A DNA stretch of 64,000 nucleotides from Sporichthya polymorpha DSM 43042 (lineage in GTDB: Bacteria > Actinomycetota > Actinomycetes > Sporichthyales > Sporichthyaceae): positions 3,075,057 through 3,139,056 of the forward strand of contig NZ_KB913029.1 in assembly GCF_000384115.1 (NCBI RefSeq). The letters run 5' to 3'. Of the stretch, positions 7,740 through 15,598 are shown in pieces. The position numbers and the translations under genes are program-made. The notes beneath the pieces were generated by a model, which did no database searches, was not told where the DNA came from, and saw nothing but the letters and a program-made list of their open reading frames with translations. Every line of letters starts with the position of its first letter. Position 1 is the first letter of the stretch.

Positions 7740-8308
7740 GCGGTGTGGTCGCGGGGCCGGACGGCCGTAAGCGGTGCCCGTGGGGGCTGTCGGCGCCGGA
7801 CTACGTCTCCTACCACGACACCGAGTGGGGCCGGACCGTCCACGGGGACGACCGGCTCTACGAACGGCTGACACTCGAGGCCTTCCAGTCCGGTCTGTCG
7901 TGGCTGACGATCCTGCGCAAGCGTGAGAACTTCCGGGCGGCGTTCGCGAACTTCTCGATCCCCGCCGTCGCCGGGTTCTCCGAGGCCGACGTCGACCGCC
8001 TGCTCGCGGACCCGGGCATCGTACGCAACCGCGCGAAGGTGCTCGCCGCGCTGCAGAACGCCCGCGCCGCGGCCGCGCTCGGGCCGGACGGTCTGGACGA
8101 GCTGCTGTGGTCCTTCGCCCCGCCGCCCCGCACGCGTCGCGTCGCCTCGCTCGCCGAGATCCCGGCCGTGACGCCGGAGTCGACCGCGATGGCCAAGGCA
8201 CTGAAGAAGCGCGGGTTCGCGTTCGTCGGCCCGACCACGGCGTACGCGCTCATGCAGGCCACGGGCATGGTCGACGACCACCTGGCGGGGTGTCAGACCG
8301 CCCCCTGA
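7736..8308 (+). CDS. tag: DNA-3-methyladenine glycosylase I
   Basis: A 190-residue helix-hairpin-helix base-excision enzyme that removes 3-methyladenine from alkylated DNA. The zinc-ligand set of the Tag family is intact: Cys in RCPWG, His in SYHDTEWG, and His and Cys in DDHLAGC at the C-terminus. The glutamate of DTEWG and FQSGLSW of the substrate pocket are also present, as are NRAKV and RGFAFVGPTTAYALMQA. The start GTG 7736 overlaps the SRPBCC stop. It is the counterpart of Rv1210 (tagA) and sits in the same neighbourhood with the DUF3117 gene. Confidence 0.95.
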   Translation: MSGVVAGPDGRKRCPWGLSAPDYVSYHDTEWGRTVHGDDRLYERLTLEAFQSGLSWLTILRKRENFRAAFANFSIPAVAGFSEADVDRLLADPGIVRNRAKVLAALQNARAAAALGPDGLDELLWSFAPPPRTRRVASLAEIPAVTPESTAMAKALKKRGFAFVGPTTAYALMQATGMVDDHLAGCQTAP

Positions 8309-8323
8309 TCGGGGCTCGGCAAC

Positions 8324-9106
8324 TCAGCGCCCGGAGAACTCCGGCTTGCGCTTGTTCAGGAAGGCATCGACGGCGCCGAGGTGGTCCTCGGTGGCGCCGG
8401 CCTCCTCGATCAGCTCGTGTTCCTTGGCCAGGACCTCGGCGAGCTCGTGGTCGTGGGCGTACCGCAGCGCGCGGCGCGTCAGGCCGTAGGCGCGCGTGGG
8501 GCCGGCGGCCAGCCGGGCGGCGAGCGCGTTCGCGGTCGGCATCAGGTCCTCGGGGGCGACCACCTGGGTGACCAGCCCGATCTCGAGGGCCTCGGGCGCC
8601 TTCAGCGTCGGGTTGAGCAGGAGCAGCTCGGTCGCCTTGTTCACCCCGACCAGGCGCGGGAGGTACCAGGACATCCCGGTGTCGGGGCTGAGCGCGATGC
8701 CAGTGAAGGCCGTCGTGAAGCTCGCCTTCTCCGAGGCGATCCGGAAGTCCGCGGCCAGCGCGAGGGAGAGCCCGGCGCCCGCCGCGGGGCCGTTGATCGC
8801 GGCGAGCACGGGCTTGTCCATGTCGGCGAGCAGCTGCGCGATCGGCGCGTAGTGCTCGGGGACGACGGAGAACCGTTCCTTCGCCGTCTTCGCGGGGTCG
8901 ATCTCGGCGAGGTCCTGCCCGACGCAGAAGCCCCGACCGGCGCCGGTCAGCACGACGGCGCGTACGGCGGGGTCCTCCGCGATCGACTTCAACGCGTCGA
9001 GCAGCAGGAGCCGGGCCAGCAGGTTCAGTGAGTTGAAGCTCTCCGGCCGGTTCAGGGTGACGGTGGCGACACCGCCGTCGAGGGAGACCAGAACGGGATC
9101 GGACAT
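8324..9106 (-). CDS. Enoyl-CoA hydratase/isomerase (PaaG-like)
   Basis: A 260-residue crotonase-fold protein. The oxyanion-hole motifs are visible: TGAGRGFCVGQDLAE in the N-terminal half and NGPAAGAGLSLALAADFRIA in the middle, then SFTTAFTGIALSPDTGMSWYL. The tryptophan/leucine context resembles PaaG-type 1,2-epoxyphenylacetyl-CoA isomerases and general enoyl-CoA hydratases, so the exact substrate is open. ATG 9106 is preferred (AGGGG about 8 nt upstream); an in-frame GTG at 9115 is possible. It converges on tag with only 15 bp between them and has no partner beta-oxidation gene beside it. Confidence 0.88.
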   Translation of the reverse strand: MSDPVLVSLDGGVATVTLNRPESFNSLNLLARLLLLDALKSIAEDPAVRAVVLTGAGRGFCVGQDLAEIDPAKTAKERFSVVPEHYAPIAQLLADMDKPVLAAINGPAAGAGLSLALAADFRIASEKASFTTAFTGIALSPDTGMSWYLPRLVGVNKATELLLLNPTLKAPEALEIGLVTQVVAPEDLMPTANALAARLAAGPTRAYGLTRRALRYAHDHELAEVLAKEHELIEEAGATEDHLGAVDAFLNKRKPEFSGR

Positions 9107-9337
9107 CGAGCGCACCCCTGACAGACGTCGGCGTCGGACGGCGGAACGGCCCGAGCCTAATGGGGCCGCGGGGGCGGGGATCGGGGTCGCGAAGGGCCCG
9201 GGGGGCGCGCCGAGGGGGGTGAGCGCACCGGACCGGTGACCGCATCAGAGATAATGGAGATCAACGACGCGGCGTTTCGTCGCCCGCGGGCTCGCCCCGC
9301 CGGGCGGTCGACATCGACGAACACCTGAGGAGCGAGC

Positions 9338-9505
9338 ATGGCGGCCATGAAGCCACGGACCGGCGACGGCCCGTTGGAGGTCACCAAGGAGGGTCGCGGC
9401 ATCGTCATGCGTGTCCCGCTGGAGGGTGGCGGCCGTCTGGTCGTCGAGCTGTCGGCCGACGAGGCCGGTGCCCTCGGTGAGGCCCTGAAGGGCGTCGTTT
9501 CCTAA
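9338..9505 (+). CDS. DUF3117 small protein
   Basis: A 55-residue protein starting MAAMKPRTGDGPLE, with the characteristic beta-rich core VTKEGRGIVMRVP, GGGRLVVELS and the ending ADEAGALGEAL. It is preceded by a GAGGAGCGAGC ribosome binding site. DUF3117 proteins are nearly universal in actinobacteria and have no known function; the M. tuberculosis homologue Rv1211 also follows tagA. It lies 40 bp upstream of pepA in the same direction and is probably co-transcribed with it. Confidence 0.92.
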   Translation: MAAMKPRTGDGPLEVTKEGRGIVMRVPLEGGGRLVVELSADEAGALGEALKGVVS

Positions 9506-9544
9506 TCCGCTCGTCGCACCCGTCCGCGCGGCCGAAGGAGAACC

Positions 9545-11101
9545 ATGGCCCGTCCGGCCGTGCACGTCGTCGTCGGTAAGCCCCTGCTCAGCGGGTCGGC
9601 CGACGTTCTTGCCGTCCCGATCTCGAAGGGTCCGGACGGTCCGGTCGCCGGCCCCGGCCTGGCGGCCGCCGGCTCCGCCCTCGGGCTCGACCTGCTGGCG
9701 CTCGCGCGCCGCGAGAAGGCCCGGGGCGACGCGGCGGAGATCGTCGCGCTCCCGCTGACCGACCCCGCGGGCCCGGCCGAGCAGATCCTGCTCGTCGGCA
9801 CCGGGGACGGCAGCCCGACCGCGCTGCGGCGGGCCGGCGCGGCCCTCGCGCGCCGGGTCCGGTCGCGGGAGCGGCTCGCAACCTCGGTCGCGGCCGGCGC
9901 GGGTCCCGACGGTGTCCGTGCCTTCACCGAGGGCCTGGTCCTCGGGTCGTACTCGTTCACCCTGCGGGGCCAGACGCCGACCTCAGCCGCGAACGAGCCG
10001 AGTGCCAAGCGCGAGCACGTCGGCGCGGTCGACCTGCACGTCGACGGGCGTCGGGCCGAGGCCGCGGGTCCGGCCGTCGAGCGTGGCCTGCGCACCGCGG
10101 ACGCCGTCTGCCTCGCGCGCGACCTGGCCAACACCCCGTCGGCCGAGAAGACCCCGGCATGGCTCGCCGCGCAGGCCAGGAAGATGGCCGGCCGCGCGGG
10201 TCTCGACGTCGAGATCTGGGAGCCGGCCGACCTCGAGGCCGGCGGGTTCGGTGGCATCCTCGCGGTCGGGGCGGGCTCGTCCCGCGGGCCGCGCCTGATC
10301 CGCCTGGAGTACACCCCCGCGGACGCGCCGGCCGGTGCCGCGCTGCCGCACGTCGTCCTCGTCGGCAAGGGCATCACGTTCGACTCCGGCGGCCTGTCCC
10401 TCAAGCCCACCGACGGCATGGTCGCGATGAAGGCCGACATGGCCGGCGGCGCGGCGGTGATCGGCGCGATGTCGGCGCTGCGTGCGCTCGGCGTCGGCGT
10501 CCGGGTCACGGGCCTGGTCGCGGCGGCGGAGAACCTCCCGTCGGGCTCGGCCTTCCGCCCCGGCGACGTCATCACCCACTACGGGGGCACGACCGTCGAG
10601 GTGCTGAACACCGACGCCGAGGGCCGTCTCGTCCTCGCCGACGCCCTCGCCTACGCCGACGCGAACCTCGACCCGGACGTGATCGTCGACCTCGCGACGC
10701 TCACCGGCGCCGCGACGCTCGCGCTGAGCCGCCGCATGGCCGCGCTGTTCACCCCGGACGACCGCCTGGCCAAGGCCCTGCTCGCCGCCTCCGACGCCGG
10801 GGGTGACCGCCTGTGGCGGATGCCGCTGGTCGACGAGTACCGGCCCGCGCTGGACTCCCCGGTCGCCGACCTCGCGCACGTCCCCCACCAGCGGCACCGC
10901 AAGGTGCAGGGCGGCGCGATCACCGCGGCGCTGTTCCTCCGCGAGTTCGTCGGCCGCCGCTCCTGGGCCCACGTCGACATGGCCGGCCCCGGCAAGATCG
11001 ACGGCGACGAGCACGAGAACACCAAGGGCGGCACCGGCTACGGCGTCCGGCTCCTCCTCCGCTGGCTCGAGGCGTACCCCGCGAAGGCTCGCGCTCGCTA
11101 G
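9545..11101 (+). CDS. pepA: Leucyl aminopeptidase (M17 family)
   Basis: A 518-residue cytosolic di-metal aminopeptidase that removes N-terminal residues during peptide turnover. The N-terminal macro-like domain (about 1-180) is less conserved. The catalytic domain has Lys275 in VGKGITFDSGG, KADMAGGAA and the M17 signature NTDAEGRLVLADAL (from residue 355) with its metal-binding Asp/Glu and catalytic Arg. The length is normal for the family. The ATG has GGAG upstream (GAAGGAGAACC). The gene is closed by a strong hairpin shared with the convergent methyltransferase gene. Confidence 0.94.
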   Translation: MARPAVHVVVGKPLLSGSADVLAVPISKGPDGPVAGPGLAAAGSALGLDLLALARREKARGDAAEIVALPLTDPAGPAEQILLVGTGDGSPTALRRAGAALARRVRSRERLATSVAAGAGPDGVRAFTEGLVLGSYSFTLRGQTPTSAANEPSAKREHVGAVDLHVDGRRAEAAGPAVERGLRTADAVCLARDLANTPSAEKTPAWLAAQARKMAGRAGLDVEIWEPADLEAGGFGGILAVGAGSSRGPRLIRLEYTPADAPAGAALPHVVLVGKGITFDSGGLSLKPTDGMVAMKADMAGGAAVIGAMSALRALGVGVRVTGLVAAAENLPSGSAFRPGDVITHYGGTTVEVLNTDAEGRLVLADALAYADANLDPDVIVDLATLTGAATLALSRRMAALFTPDDRLAKALLAASDAGGDRLWRMPLVDEYRPALDSPVADLAHVPHQRHRKVQGGAITAALFLREFVGRRSWAHVDMAGPGKIDGDEHENTKGGTGYGVRLLLRWLEAYPAKARAR

Positions 11102-11113
11102 GTGCTGTTCATT

Positions 11114-11174
11114 CCCGAAAGCGCACTACGGCACGTCTGAAAGCAAAATTCGCGTGCCGTACTGCGCTTTCGGG
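11114..11174. terminator. Bidirectional hairpin between convergent genes
   Basis: A 22-nt arm (11114-11135) is repeated inverted at 11153-11174 with a single mismatch, leaving a 17-nt loop. It lies 13 nt after the pepA stop and 28 nt before the methyltransferase stop. There is no long T-tract, as is common in high-GC genomes. The loop repeats part of the arm (GAAAGC). Confidence 0.75.
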
Positions 11175-11202
11175 GGCCCCGGACACCGGGTGAGGCGCGG
11201 GC

Positions 11203-11829
11203 TCAGCGGGCGGGGCGCTTGGTGGCGGCGAGGAGACCGGTCCCGACGGGGAGCAGGACGGCGGCGAAGTCCTCGCTCTCGAGGAGGGTCTGGCCGAGTT
11301 CGCGCATGGCGGGGGCGCCGCGGCCGGTCGGGTCGGCGAAGACGACGACACCGCCGTCGCGGAGCAGGCGAGGGGCCTCGCGGAGGAAGTCGGCGTAGGC
11401 GAGCGGGTCGGCGCAGACGGACATCAGGTCGTAGCCGCCGTCGGTGAGGCGGGGGAGGACCTCGATCGGGCGGCCGGCGATCAGCCGGGCGCGGTTGGCG
11501 GGGACGCCGGCCTCGGTGTAGGCGGTGCGGGCCGTGCGCTGGTAGTCGGGGTCCGGGTCGACCGAGGTCAGCACCCCGTCGGGGCGCATGCCGCGCAGCA
11601 GCCAGATGCCGGTGACACCGGTGCCGGTGCCGACCTCGACCACCGAGCGGGCGTCCAGCAGCGCGGCGAGGAACCGCAGCGTCGCCCCGGCGGCCGGCGG
11701 GAGCACCGGGAGACCGTTCTCGGCGGCGCGGGCGCGCGCGGCGCGCAGGACGTCGTCCTCGGCGAGGTAGGCATCCGCCAGGGCCGCCGTCGCCGAGGCG
11801 TCGAGGTGCTCGGTGCCGATGCCCGCCAT
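11203..11829 (-). CDS. SAM-dependent O-methyltransferase (class I, catechol-OMT-like)
   Basis: A 208-residue protein starting at ATG 11829 with GAGGAAG upstream. The SAM-binding motif I is [16 protein letters not shown], the acidic loop is SVDPD and a later motif is [17 protein letters not shown], the arrangement of Leu/catechol O-methyltransferase-type enzymes. The expected metal-binding Asp is replaced by a cysteine-containing SVCAD context, as far as the eye alignment goes, so activity is uncertain. The position divergent to sigE is the same as Rv1220c in M. tuberculosis. The substrate is unknown. Confidence 0.87.
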   Translation of the reverse strand: MAGIGTEHLDASATAALADAYLAEDDVLRAARARAAENGLPVLPPAAGATLRFLAALLDARSVVEVGTGTGVTGIWLLRGMRPDGVLTSVDPDPDYQRTARTAYTEAGVPANRARLIAGRPIEVLPRLTDGGYDLMSVCADPLAYADFLREAPRLLRDGGVVVFADPTGRGAPAMRELGQTLLESEDFAAVLLPVGTGLLAATKRPAR

Positions 11830-11998
11830 GAAACTTCCTCGCGCTTGTGGGCCGTTCGTGTTCTGCAGCCTACTGACCTGGGCAGGAACGATCTGCAGGG
11901 CGCGCGCGTTGAGTCCGCAACGGGCCGACTCCGCGCTCACAGGCCGCACACAGTGCGGCACGTCAGAGTGGAACTCCGCGTCCGTAGAAGGAGATCAC

Positions 11999-12589
11999 GT
12001 GGATACAGCGCGGCCAGCTCCCGACGGTGGAGCCGCGCAGGGGGACTGGGTGCCGCCCAGCTGGGAGGAGATCGTCCGGACGCACTCCGCGAGGGTGTAC
12101 CGGCTCGCCTACCGCCTGGCGGGGAACCAGCACGACGCCGAGGACCTGACCCAGGAGGTTTTCGTTCGAGTGTTCCGTTCGCTGTCGACCTACCAGCCGG
12201 GGACGTTCGAGGGGTGGCTGCACCGCATCACCACGAACCTGTTCCTCGACATGGTCCGGCGCCGGCAGCGGATCCGCTTCGAGGGCTTCCCGGAGGACGC
12301 GCACGAGCGTCTGCCCGGCCGTGAGCCCTCGCCGCAGCAGCTGATCGACGACCAGGGTTTCGACGCCGACATCCAGTACGCGCTCGACCAGCTGCCGCCG
12401 GAGTTCCGCGCCGCCGTCGTCCTCTGTGACATCGAGGGTCTGTCGTACGAGGAGATCGCGGCCACGCTCGGCATCAAGCTGGGTACGGTCCGGAGCCGGA
12501 TCCACCGGGGGCGGGCGCAGCTGCGCGCCGCCCTCGAGCACCGTTCGGCCGCCACCGGGCGGCCCGCGGCCCTGGAGGTCGCGACGTGA
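11999..12589 (+). CDS. sigE: ECF sigma factor SigE (envelope stress)
   Basis: A 196-residue group-4 sigma factor. Region 2 contains [27 protein letters not shown], here read in parts, with the DxxD/E polymerase-binding and -10 recognition helices. Region 4 contains the helix-turn-helix [23 protein letters not shown] 11999 is chosen because AAGGAG lies five bases upstream. It is coupled by a GTGA overlap to an RseA-type anti-sigma gene and flanked by methyltransferase and tatB as in Rv1220c-Rv1224. In mycobacteria SigE responds to surface stress, heat and detergent; the same role is inferred here. Confidence 0.93.
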   Translation: MDTARPAPDGGAAQGDWVPPSWEEIVRTHSARVYRLAYRLAGNQHDAEDLTQEVFVRVFRSLSTYQPGTFEGWLHRITTNLFLDMVRRRQRIRFEGFPEDAHERLPGREPSPQQLIDDQGFDADIQYALDQLPPEFRAAVVLCDIEGLSYEEIAATLGIKLGTVRSRIHRGRAQLRAALEHRSAATGRPAALEVAT

Positions 12590-13209
12590 ACCACCTCGGG
12601 GACCGGCTCGCCGCCTACGTGGACGGCGAGCTGCCGCGCGTGACGCGGGAGCTGATCTCCGCGCATCTGCTGATGTGCAGCAGCTGCCGGGCGGCCGTCG
12701 AGGCCGAGTCCCGCACGAAGTCCGGTCTGACGCACCTGTCGACGCCGGACCCGTCACCGAACCTGATGGGCGCACTGCTCGACCTCGCGGCCCCCGGGGA
12801 GCCGTTGCCGCCGCGCCGCCGCCCGCTCGGCGCGGAACCGGCTCCCCGGCCGGTCCCGGTCGGCAAGCCCGTCCGCGTCGCGTTCCTCGGCGTGGCCGAG
12901 CCGGCGATCCCGTACGCGACCCGGGGCTCGCGGGTCCGGCGCTCCCTGCTCGCGGCCGGGGCGATGGGCGTCGCCGCGGTGAGCCTCGCGTCGGCGCACG
13001 CCCAGAACGCGGGCGACGCGGCCCCGCCCGGCGGGAGCTCGTTCGCCCAGGTCGTGGGCCCGCAGTCCGCGGGGTCGGGCTCGGAGTCGCCGGACGCGCC
13101 GGGCACGGTGTCCTCGCCGCACCTCTTCCCGGCCCCGAGCGTGGTGCCCCAGGTGGAGGGCCCACCCGGCGTCGACGTGTTCTACGGGCACACCCACACC
13201 GCCCGCTGA
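12586..13209 (+). CDS. rseA: Anti-sigma factor RseA-like (zinc-binding ZAS domain)
   Basis: A 207-residue protein whose N-terminus is a classic zinc anti-sigma domain: His27-x3-Cys31-x2-Cys34 (HLLMCSSC). A basic stretch precedes one putative membrane segment (about 118-138, [19 protein letters not shown]), followed by a Gly/Ser/Pro-rich outer part. Binding to SigE through the ZAS domain would keep the sigma factor inactive until proteolysis or oxidation releases it. Mycobacterial RseA is shorter and soluble, so the membrane segment here suggests direct envelope sensing. The start overlaps the sigE stop. Confidence 0.88.
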   Translation: MNHLGDRLAAYVDGELPRVTRELISAHLLMCSSCRAAVEAESRTKSGLTHLSTPDPSPNLMGALLDLAAPGEPLPPRRRPLGAEPAPRPVPVGKPVRVAFLGVAEPAIPYATRGSRVRRSLLAAGAMGVAAVSLASAHAQNAGDAAPPGGSSFAQVVGPQSAGSGSESPDAPGTVSSPHLFPAPSVVPQVEGPPGVDVFYGHTHTAR

Positions 13210-13252
13210 TCGTCCGAACGGGTGCGTTGGGCGACCGAGCGTGACCGGACCG

Positions 13253-13281
13253 CTGACGGGCGCAGTTTCCCGGTCTACCCT
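13253..13281 (+). promoter_or_regulatory. Candidate housekeeping-type promoter for tatB
   Basis: CTGACG (13253-13258) and TACCCT (13276-13281) are separated by 17 bp, close to the TTGAC-N17-TAnnnT pattern of the actinobacterial principal sigma factor. It would give a leader of about 43 nt before the tatB GTG. It suggests tatB is not wholly dependent on the sigE transcript. Confidence 0.4.
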
Positions 13282-13328
13282 GTGGGCGACTCCCGGTCTG
13301 CCCGGCGGGAGCGGGTAGGAGAGATCAC

Positions 13329-13895
13329 GTGTTGGACATCAGTGGCTGGGAGTTCCTGACTCTCGGCATCATCGCCGTGATCGTTTTCGGCCCGGACAAG
13401 CTGCCCAAGTTCGCGGCGGACGCCGGTCGGCTGATGAAGCAGGTCCGGCACTACGTGAACGGCGCCAAGGACGAGCTCACGCGTGAGCTCGGGCCGGAGT
13501 TCGCCGACGTGAAGGTCTCCGACCTGACCCCCCGCGGAATGATGAAGAAGGCGCTGGGCCCGGACGACCCGTTCGAGGAGCTGCGCCAGAGCATCGACAT
13601 CCGTAAGGACGTCGACCAGTTCCGCGACCTCCGCAACCCGATGCAGTTCGGGGCACCGAAGCAGGAGGAGGAGTCGCGGACGCAGAGCAAGGCCGACGAC
13701 GCGTCCAGCACGTCCGCGATCGGCAAGCGGCAGGCCGAGGCCGCCCGTGCGGCCAACGTCGCCGCGACCTCCAACGGCTCGGCGACCCGCGCCGCCGCAC
13801 CGGCGGCGAACGGGGCCGCGAACGGCGCGGCCCCGCGTGCGTCGCGGGCGCTCGCGGACAACGAGATCCCGCCGATCGACCTCGACGCGACCTGA
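13329..13895 (+). CDS. tatB: Sec-independent protein translocase subunit TatB
   Basis: A 188-residue protein with the TatA/B architecture: a short N-terminal transmembrane helix (about 6-21), the FGPDKLP hinge, and an amphipathic helix (KFAADAGRLMKQVRHYVNG). A long charged helical region and a low-complexity Ala/Asn/Gly-rich tail follow. Its length and the glutamate-bearing amphipathic helix favour TatB over TatA. It works with TatC in recognising twin-arginine precursors at the membrane. GTG 13329 is preceded by GTAGGAGAGATCAC. In mycobacteria htrA lies between rseA and tatB; here it is absent. Confidence 0.92.
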   Translation: MLDISGWEFLTLGIIAVIVFGPDKLPKFAADAGRLMKQVRHYVNGAKDELTRELGPEFADVKVSDLTPRGMMKKALGPDDPFEELRQSIDIRKDVDQFRDLRNPMQFGAPKQEEESRTQSKADDASSTSAIGKRQAEAARAANVAATSNGSATRAAAPAANGAANGAAPRASRALADNEIPPIDLDAT

Positions 13896-13905
13896 GTCCG
13901 ACGGT

Positions 13906-15060
13906 CTAGCGACCGACCGGGGTGAGCCCGAGCGACCGGCCGGCGAGACCGCGGGAGCGGTGACCGAGACGGGACGCGATCGAGCGCAGGACCTGCGAGG
14001 CGGGGGCATCGGGCTCGGCGACGACCAGCGGCTTGCCCTCGTCGCCACCCTCGCGCAGGCGCGGGTCGAGCGGGATCTCGCCGAGGACGGGGATCTCGTG
14101 CCCGAGCAGACGGCCCAGGCCCTCGGCGACGCGGCGGCCACCGCCGCTGCCGAAGATCTCCAGGCGGTGCTCCTTGCCCTCGGCCGTGCAGTGGGGGCAC
14201 GGCAGGTAGGACATGTTCTCGACCACGCCGGCGATCTGCTGGTGGGTCTGGGTCGCGATCGAGCCGGCGCGCTCGGCCACCTCGGCGGCGGCCTGCTGCG
14301 GCGTCGTCACGACGAGGATCTCGGCGGTCGGCACGAGCTGCGCGATCGAGATCGCGATGTCGCCGGTGCCCGGGGGCAGGTCCATGAGCAGGACGTCGAG
14401 GTCGCCCCAGAACACGTCGGCGAGGAACTGCTGCAGCGCCCGGTGGAGCATCGGGCCACGCCACACGACGGGGGTGTTGCCCTCGACGAACATACCGATC
14501 GAGATGACCTTCACGCCGTTCGCGGACGGCGGCATGATCATGTTCTGGACCTGCGTGGGGCGGCCGTCGGCGCCGAGCATGCGGGGGATCGAGTGGCCGT
14601 AGATGTCGGCGTCGAGGACGCCCACGTTCAGGCCGTCGGCGGCCATCGCAGCGGCGAGGTTGACCGTCACCGACGACTTGCCGACGCCGCCCTTGCCGGA
14701 GGCCACCGCGTAGACGCGCGTCATCGATCCGGGCCGGGAGAACGGGATCTCCTTGGCGGGGACGCCGCCGCGCAGCTTGGTCTGGAGCTCCTCACGCTGT
14801 TCGGCGGTCATGACGTCGAGCGTCAGGCGGACGTCGGTGACGCCGGGCACCTTGGCGAGCGCCGCGTTGACGTCGCGCGTGATGGTGTCGCGCAGCGGAC
14901 AGCCCGCCACGGTGAGCAGAACCGTGACCGAGACCACACCGTCGGCGGCGACGTCGACGGTCGCCACCATGCCCAACTCCGTGATCGGCTTGTGGATCTC
15001 GGGGTCGTTGACGGTGGCCAGTGCGGCGCGGACGGCCTCGACCGACGGTGCAGAAGACAT
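13906..15060 (-). CDS. mrp: Mrp/ApbC-type Fe-S cluster carrier ATPase
   Basis: A 384-residue protein. An N-terminal MIP18/DUF59 domain (about 5-85) is followed by a P-loop ATPase with the deviant Walker A SGKGGVGKSS at 121-130 and the Switch motif DLPPGTGD. The CPHC motif in the C-terminal part would hold a bridging 4Fe-4S cluster in a homodimer. Such proteins assemble and deliver Fe-S clusters in the cytoplasm. ATG 15060 is chosen; the frame is open further upstream but would run into the DUF1003 gene. It corresponds to Rv1229c. Confidence 0.94.
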   Translation of the reverse strand: MSSAPSVEAVRAALATVNDPEIHKPITELGMVATVDVAADGVVSVTVLLTVAGCPLRDTITRDVNAALAKVPGVTDVRLTLDVMTAEQREELQTKLRGGVPAKEIPFSRPGSMTRVYAVASGKGGVGKSSVTVNLAAAMAADGLNVGVLDADIYGHSIPRMLGADGRPTQVQNMIMPPSANGVKVISIGMFVEGNTPVVWRGPMLHRALQQFLADVFWGDLDVLLMDLPPGTGDIAISIAQLVPTAEILVVTTPQQAAAEVAERAGSIATQTHQQIAGVVENMSYLPCPHCTAEGKEHRLEIFGSGGGRRVAEGLGRLLGHEIPVLGEIPLDPRLREGGDEGKPLVVAEPDAPASQVLRSIASRLGHRSRGLAGRSLGLTPVGR

Positions 15061-15079
15061 GTCCGCATCGTATGTCGCG

Positions 15080-15598
15080 CTACTCGGTGGCGCGTTCGGC
15101 GCGGGCCCTCCGCTCGCGTTCGTCCAGTTCGTCGAGCATGCGACCGAGCTCGGAGCGCAGGAAGTCACGCGTCGCGACCTCGCCCAGTGAGTTGCGCATC
15201 GCGGCGATCTCGCGCGTCAGGTACTCGGTGTCGGCGATGTTCCGTTCGGTCCGCGTGCGGTCCTGCTCGTAGGTGACGCGGTCGCGGTCGGCCTGCCGGT
15301 TCTGGGCGAGCAGGATCAGCGGCGCCGCGTACGAGGCCTGCAGCGAGAGCATCAGCGTCAGGAAGATGAACGGGTAGTCGTCGAACCGCCAGTCGCTCGG
15401 CAGCACCGTGTTCCACAGGAACCAGGTCAGGACGAACACCGTCATGTAGCCGATGAACTTCCACGTGCCGAGGAAGCGGGCGAAGCGCTCGGCGAACGCG
15501 GCGAAGGTCTCGGCGTCCCACTGCGGGCGCTTCGGCAGCCGCCCCGGCTGACGGGGCAGGTCGAGGCGGTCGCGCGGCTCGCGCCAGTCAGGAGCCAT
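15080..15598 (-). CDS. DUF1003 membrane protein
   Basis: A 172-residue protein with the DUF1003 signature: an N-terminal soluble part (ETFAAFAERFARFLGTWKF), two transmembrane helices (about residues 49-68 and 80-100) around WNTVLPSDWRFDDYPFIFL, and a conserved segment ILLAQNRQADRDR followed by a long coiled-coil tail. The function of the family is not established. It overlaps the upstream MgtE-like gene by 11 nt and sits 20 nt from mrp, as in Rv1231c-Rv1232c, where the partner gene encodes an MgtE-N/CBS protein; a joint role in ion homeostasis is inferred. Confidence 0.9.
   Translation of the reverse strand: MAPDWREPRDRLDLPRQPGRLPKRPQWDAETFAAFAERFARFLGTWKFIGYMTVFVLTWFLWNTVLPSDWRFDDYPFIFLTLMLSLQASYAAPLILLAQNRQADRDRVTYEQDRTRTERNIADTEYLTREIAAMRNSLGEVATRDFLRSELGRMLDELDERERRARAERATE

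Noticed and set aside
11970-11993. SigE-type promoter (GGAACT) upstream of sigE
   Set aside because: A GGAACT -35-like sequence exists at 11970-11975, but its -10 would overlap the ribosome binding site and no GTT-like -10 is placed correctly.
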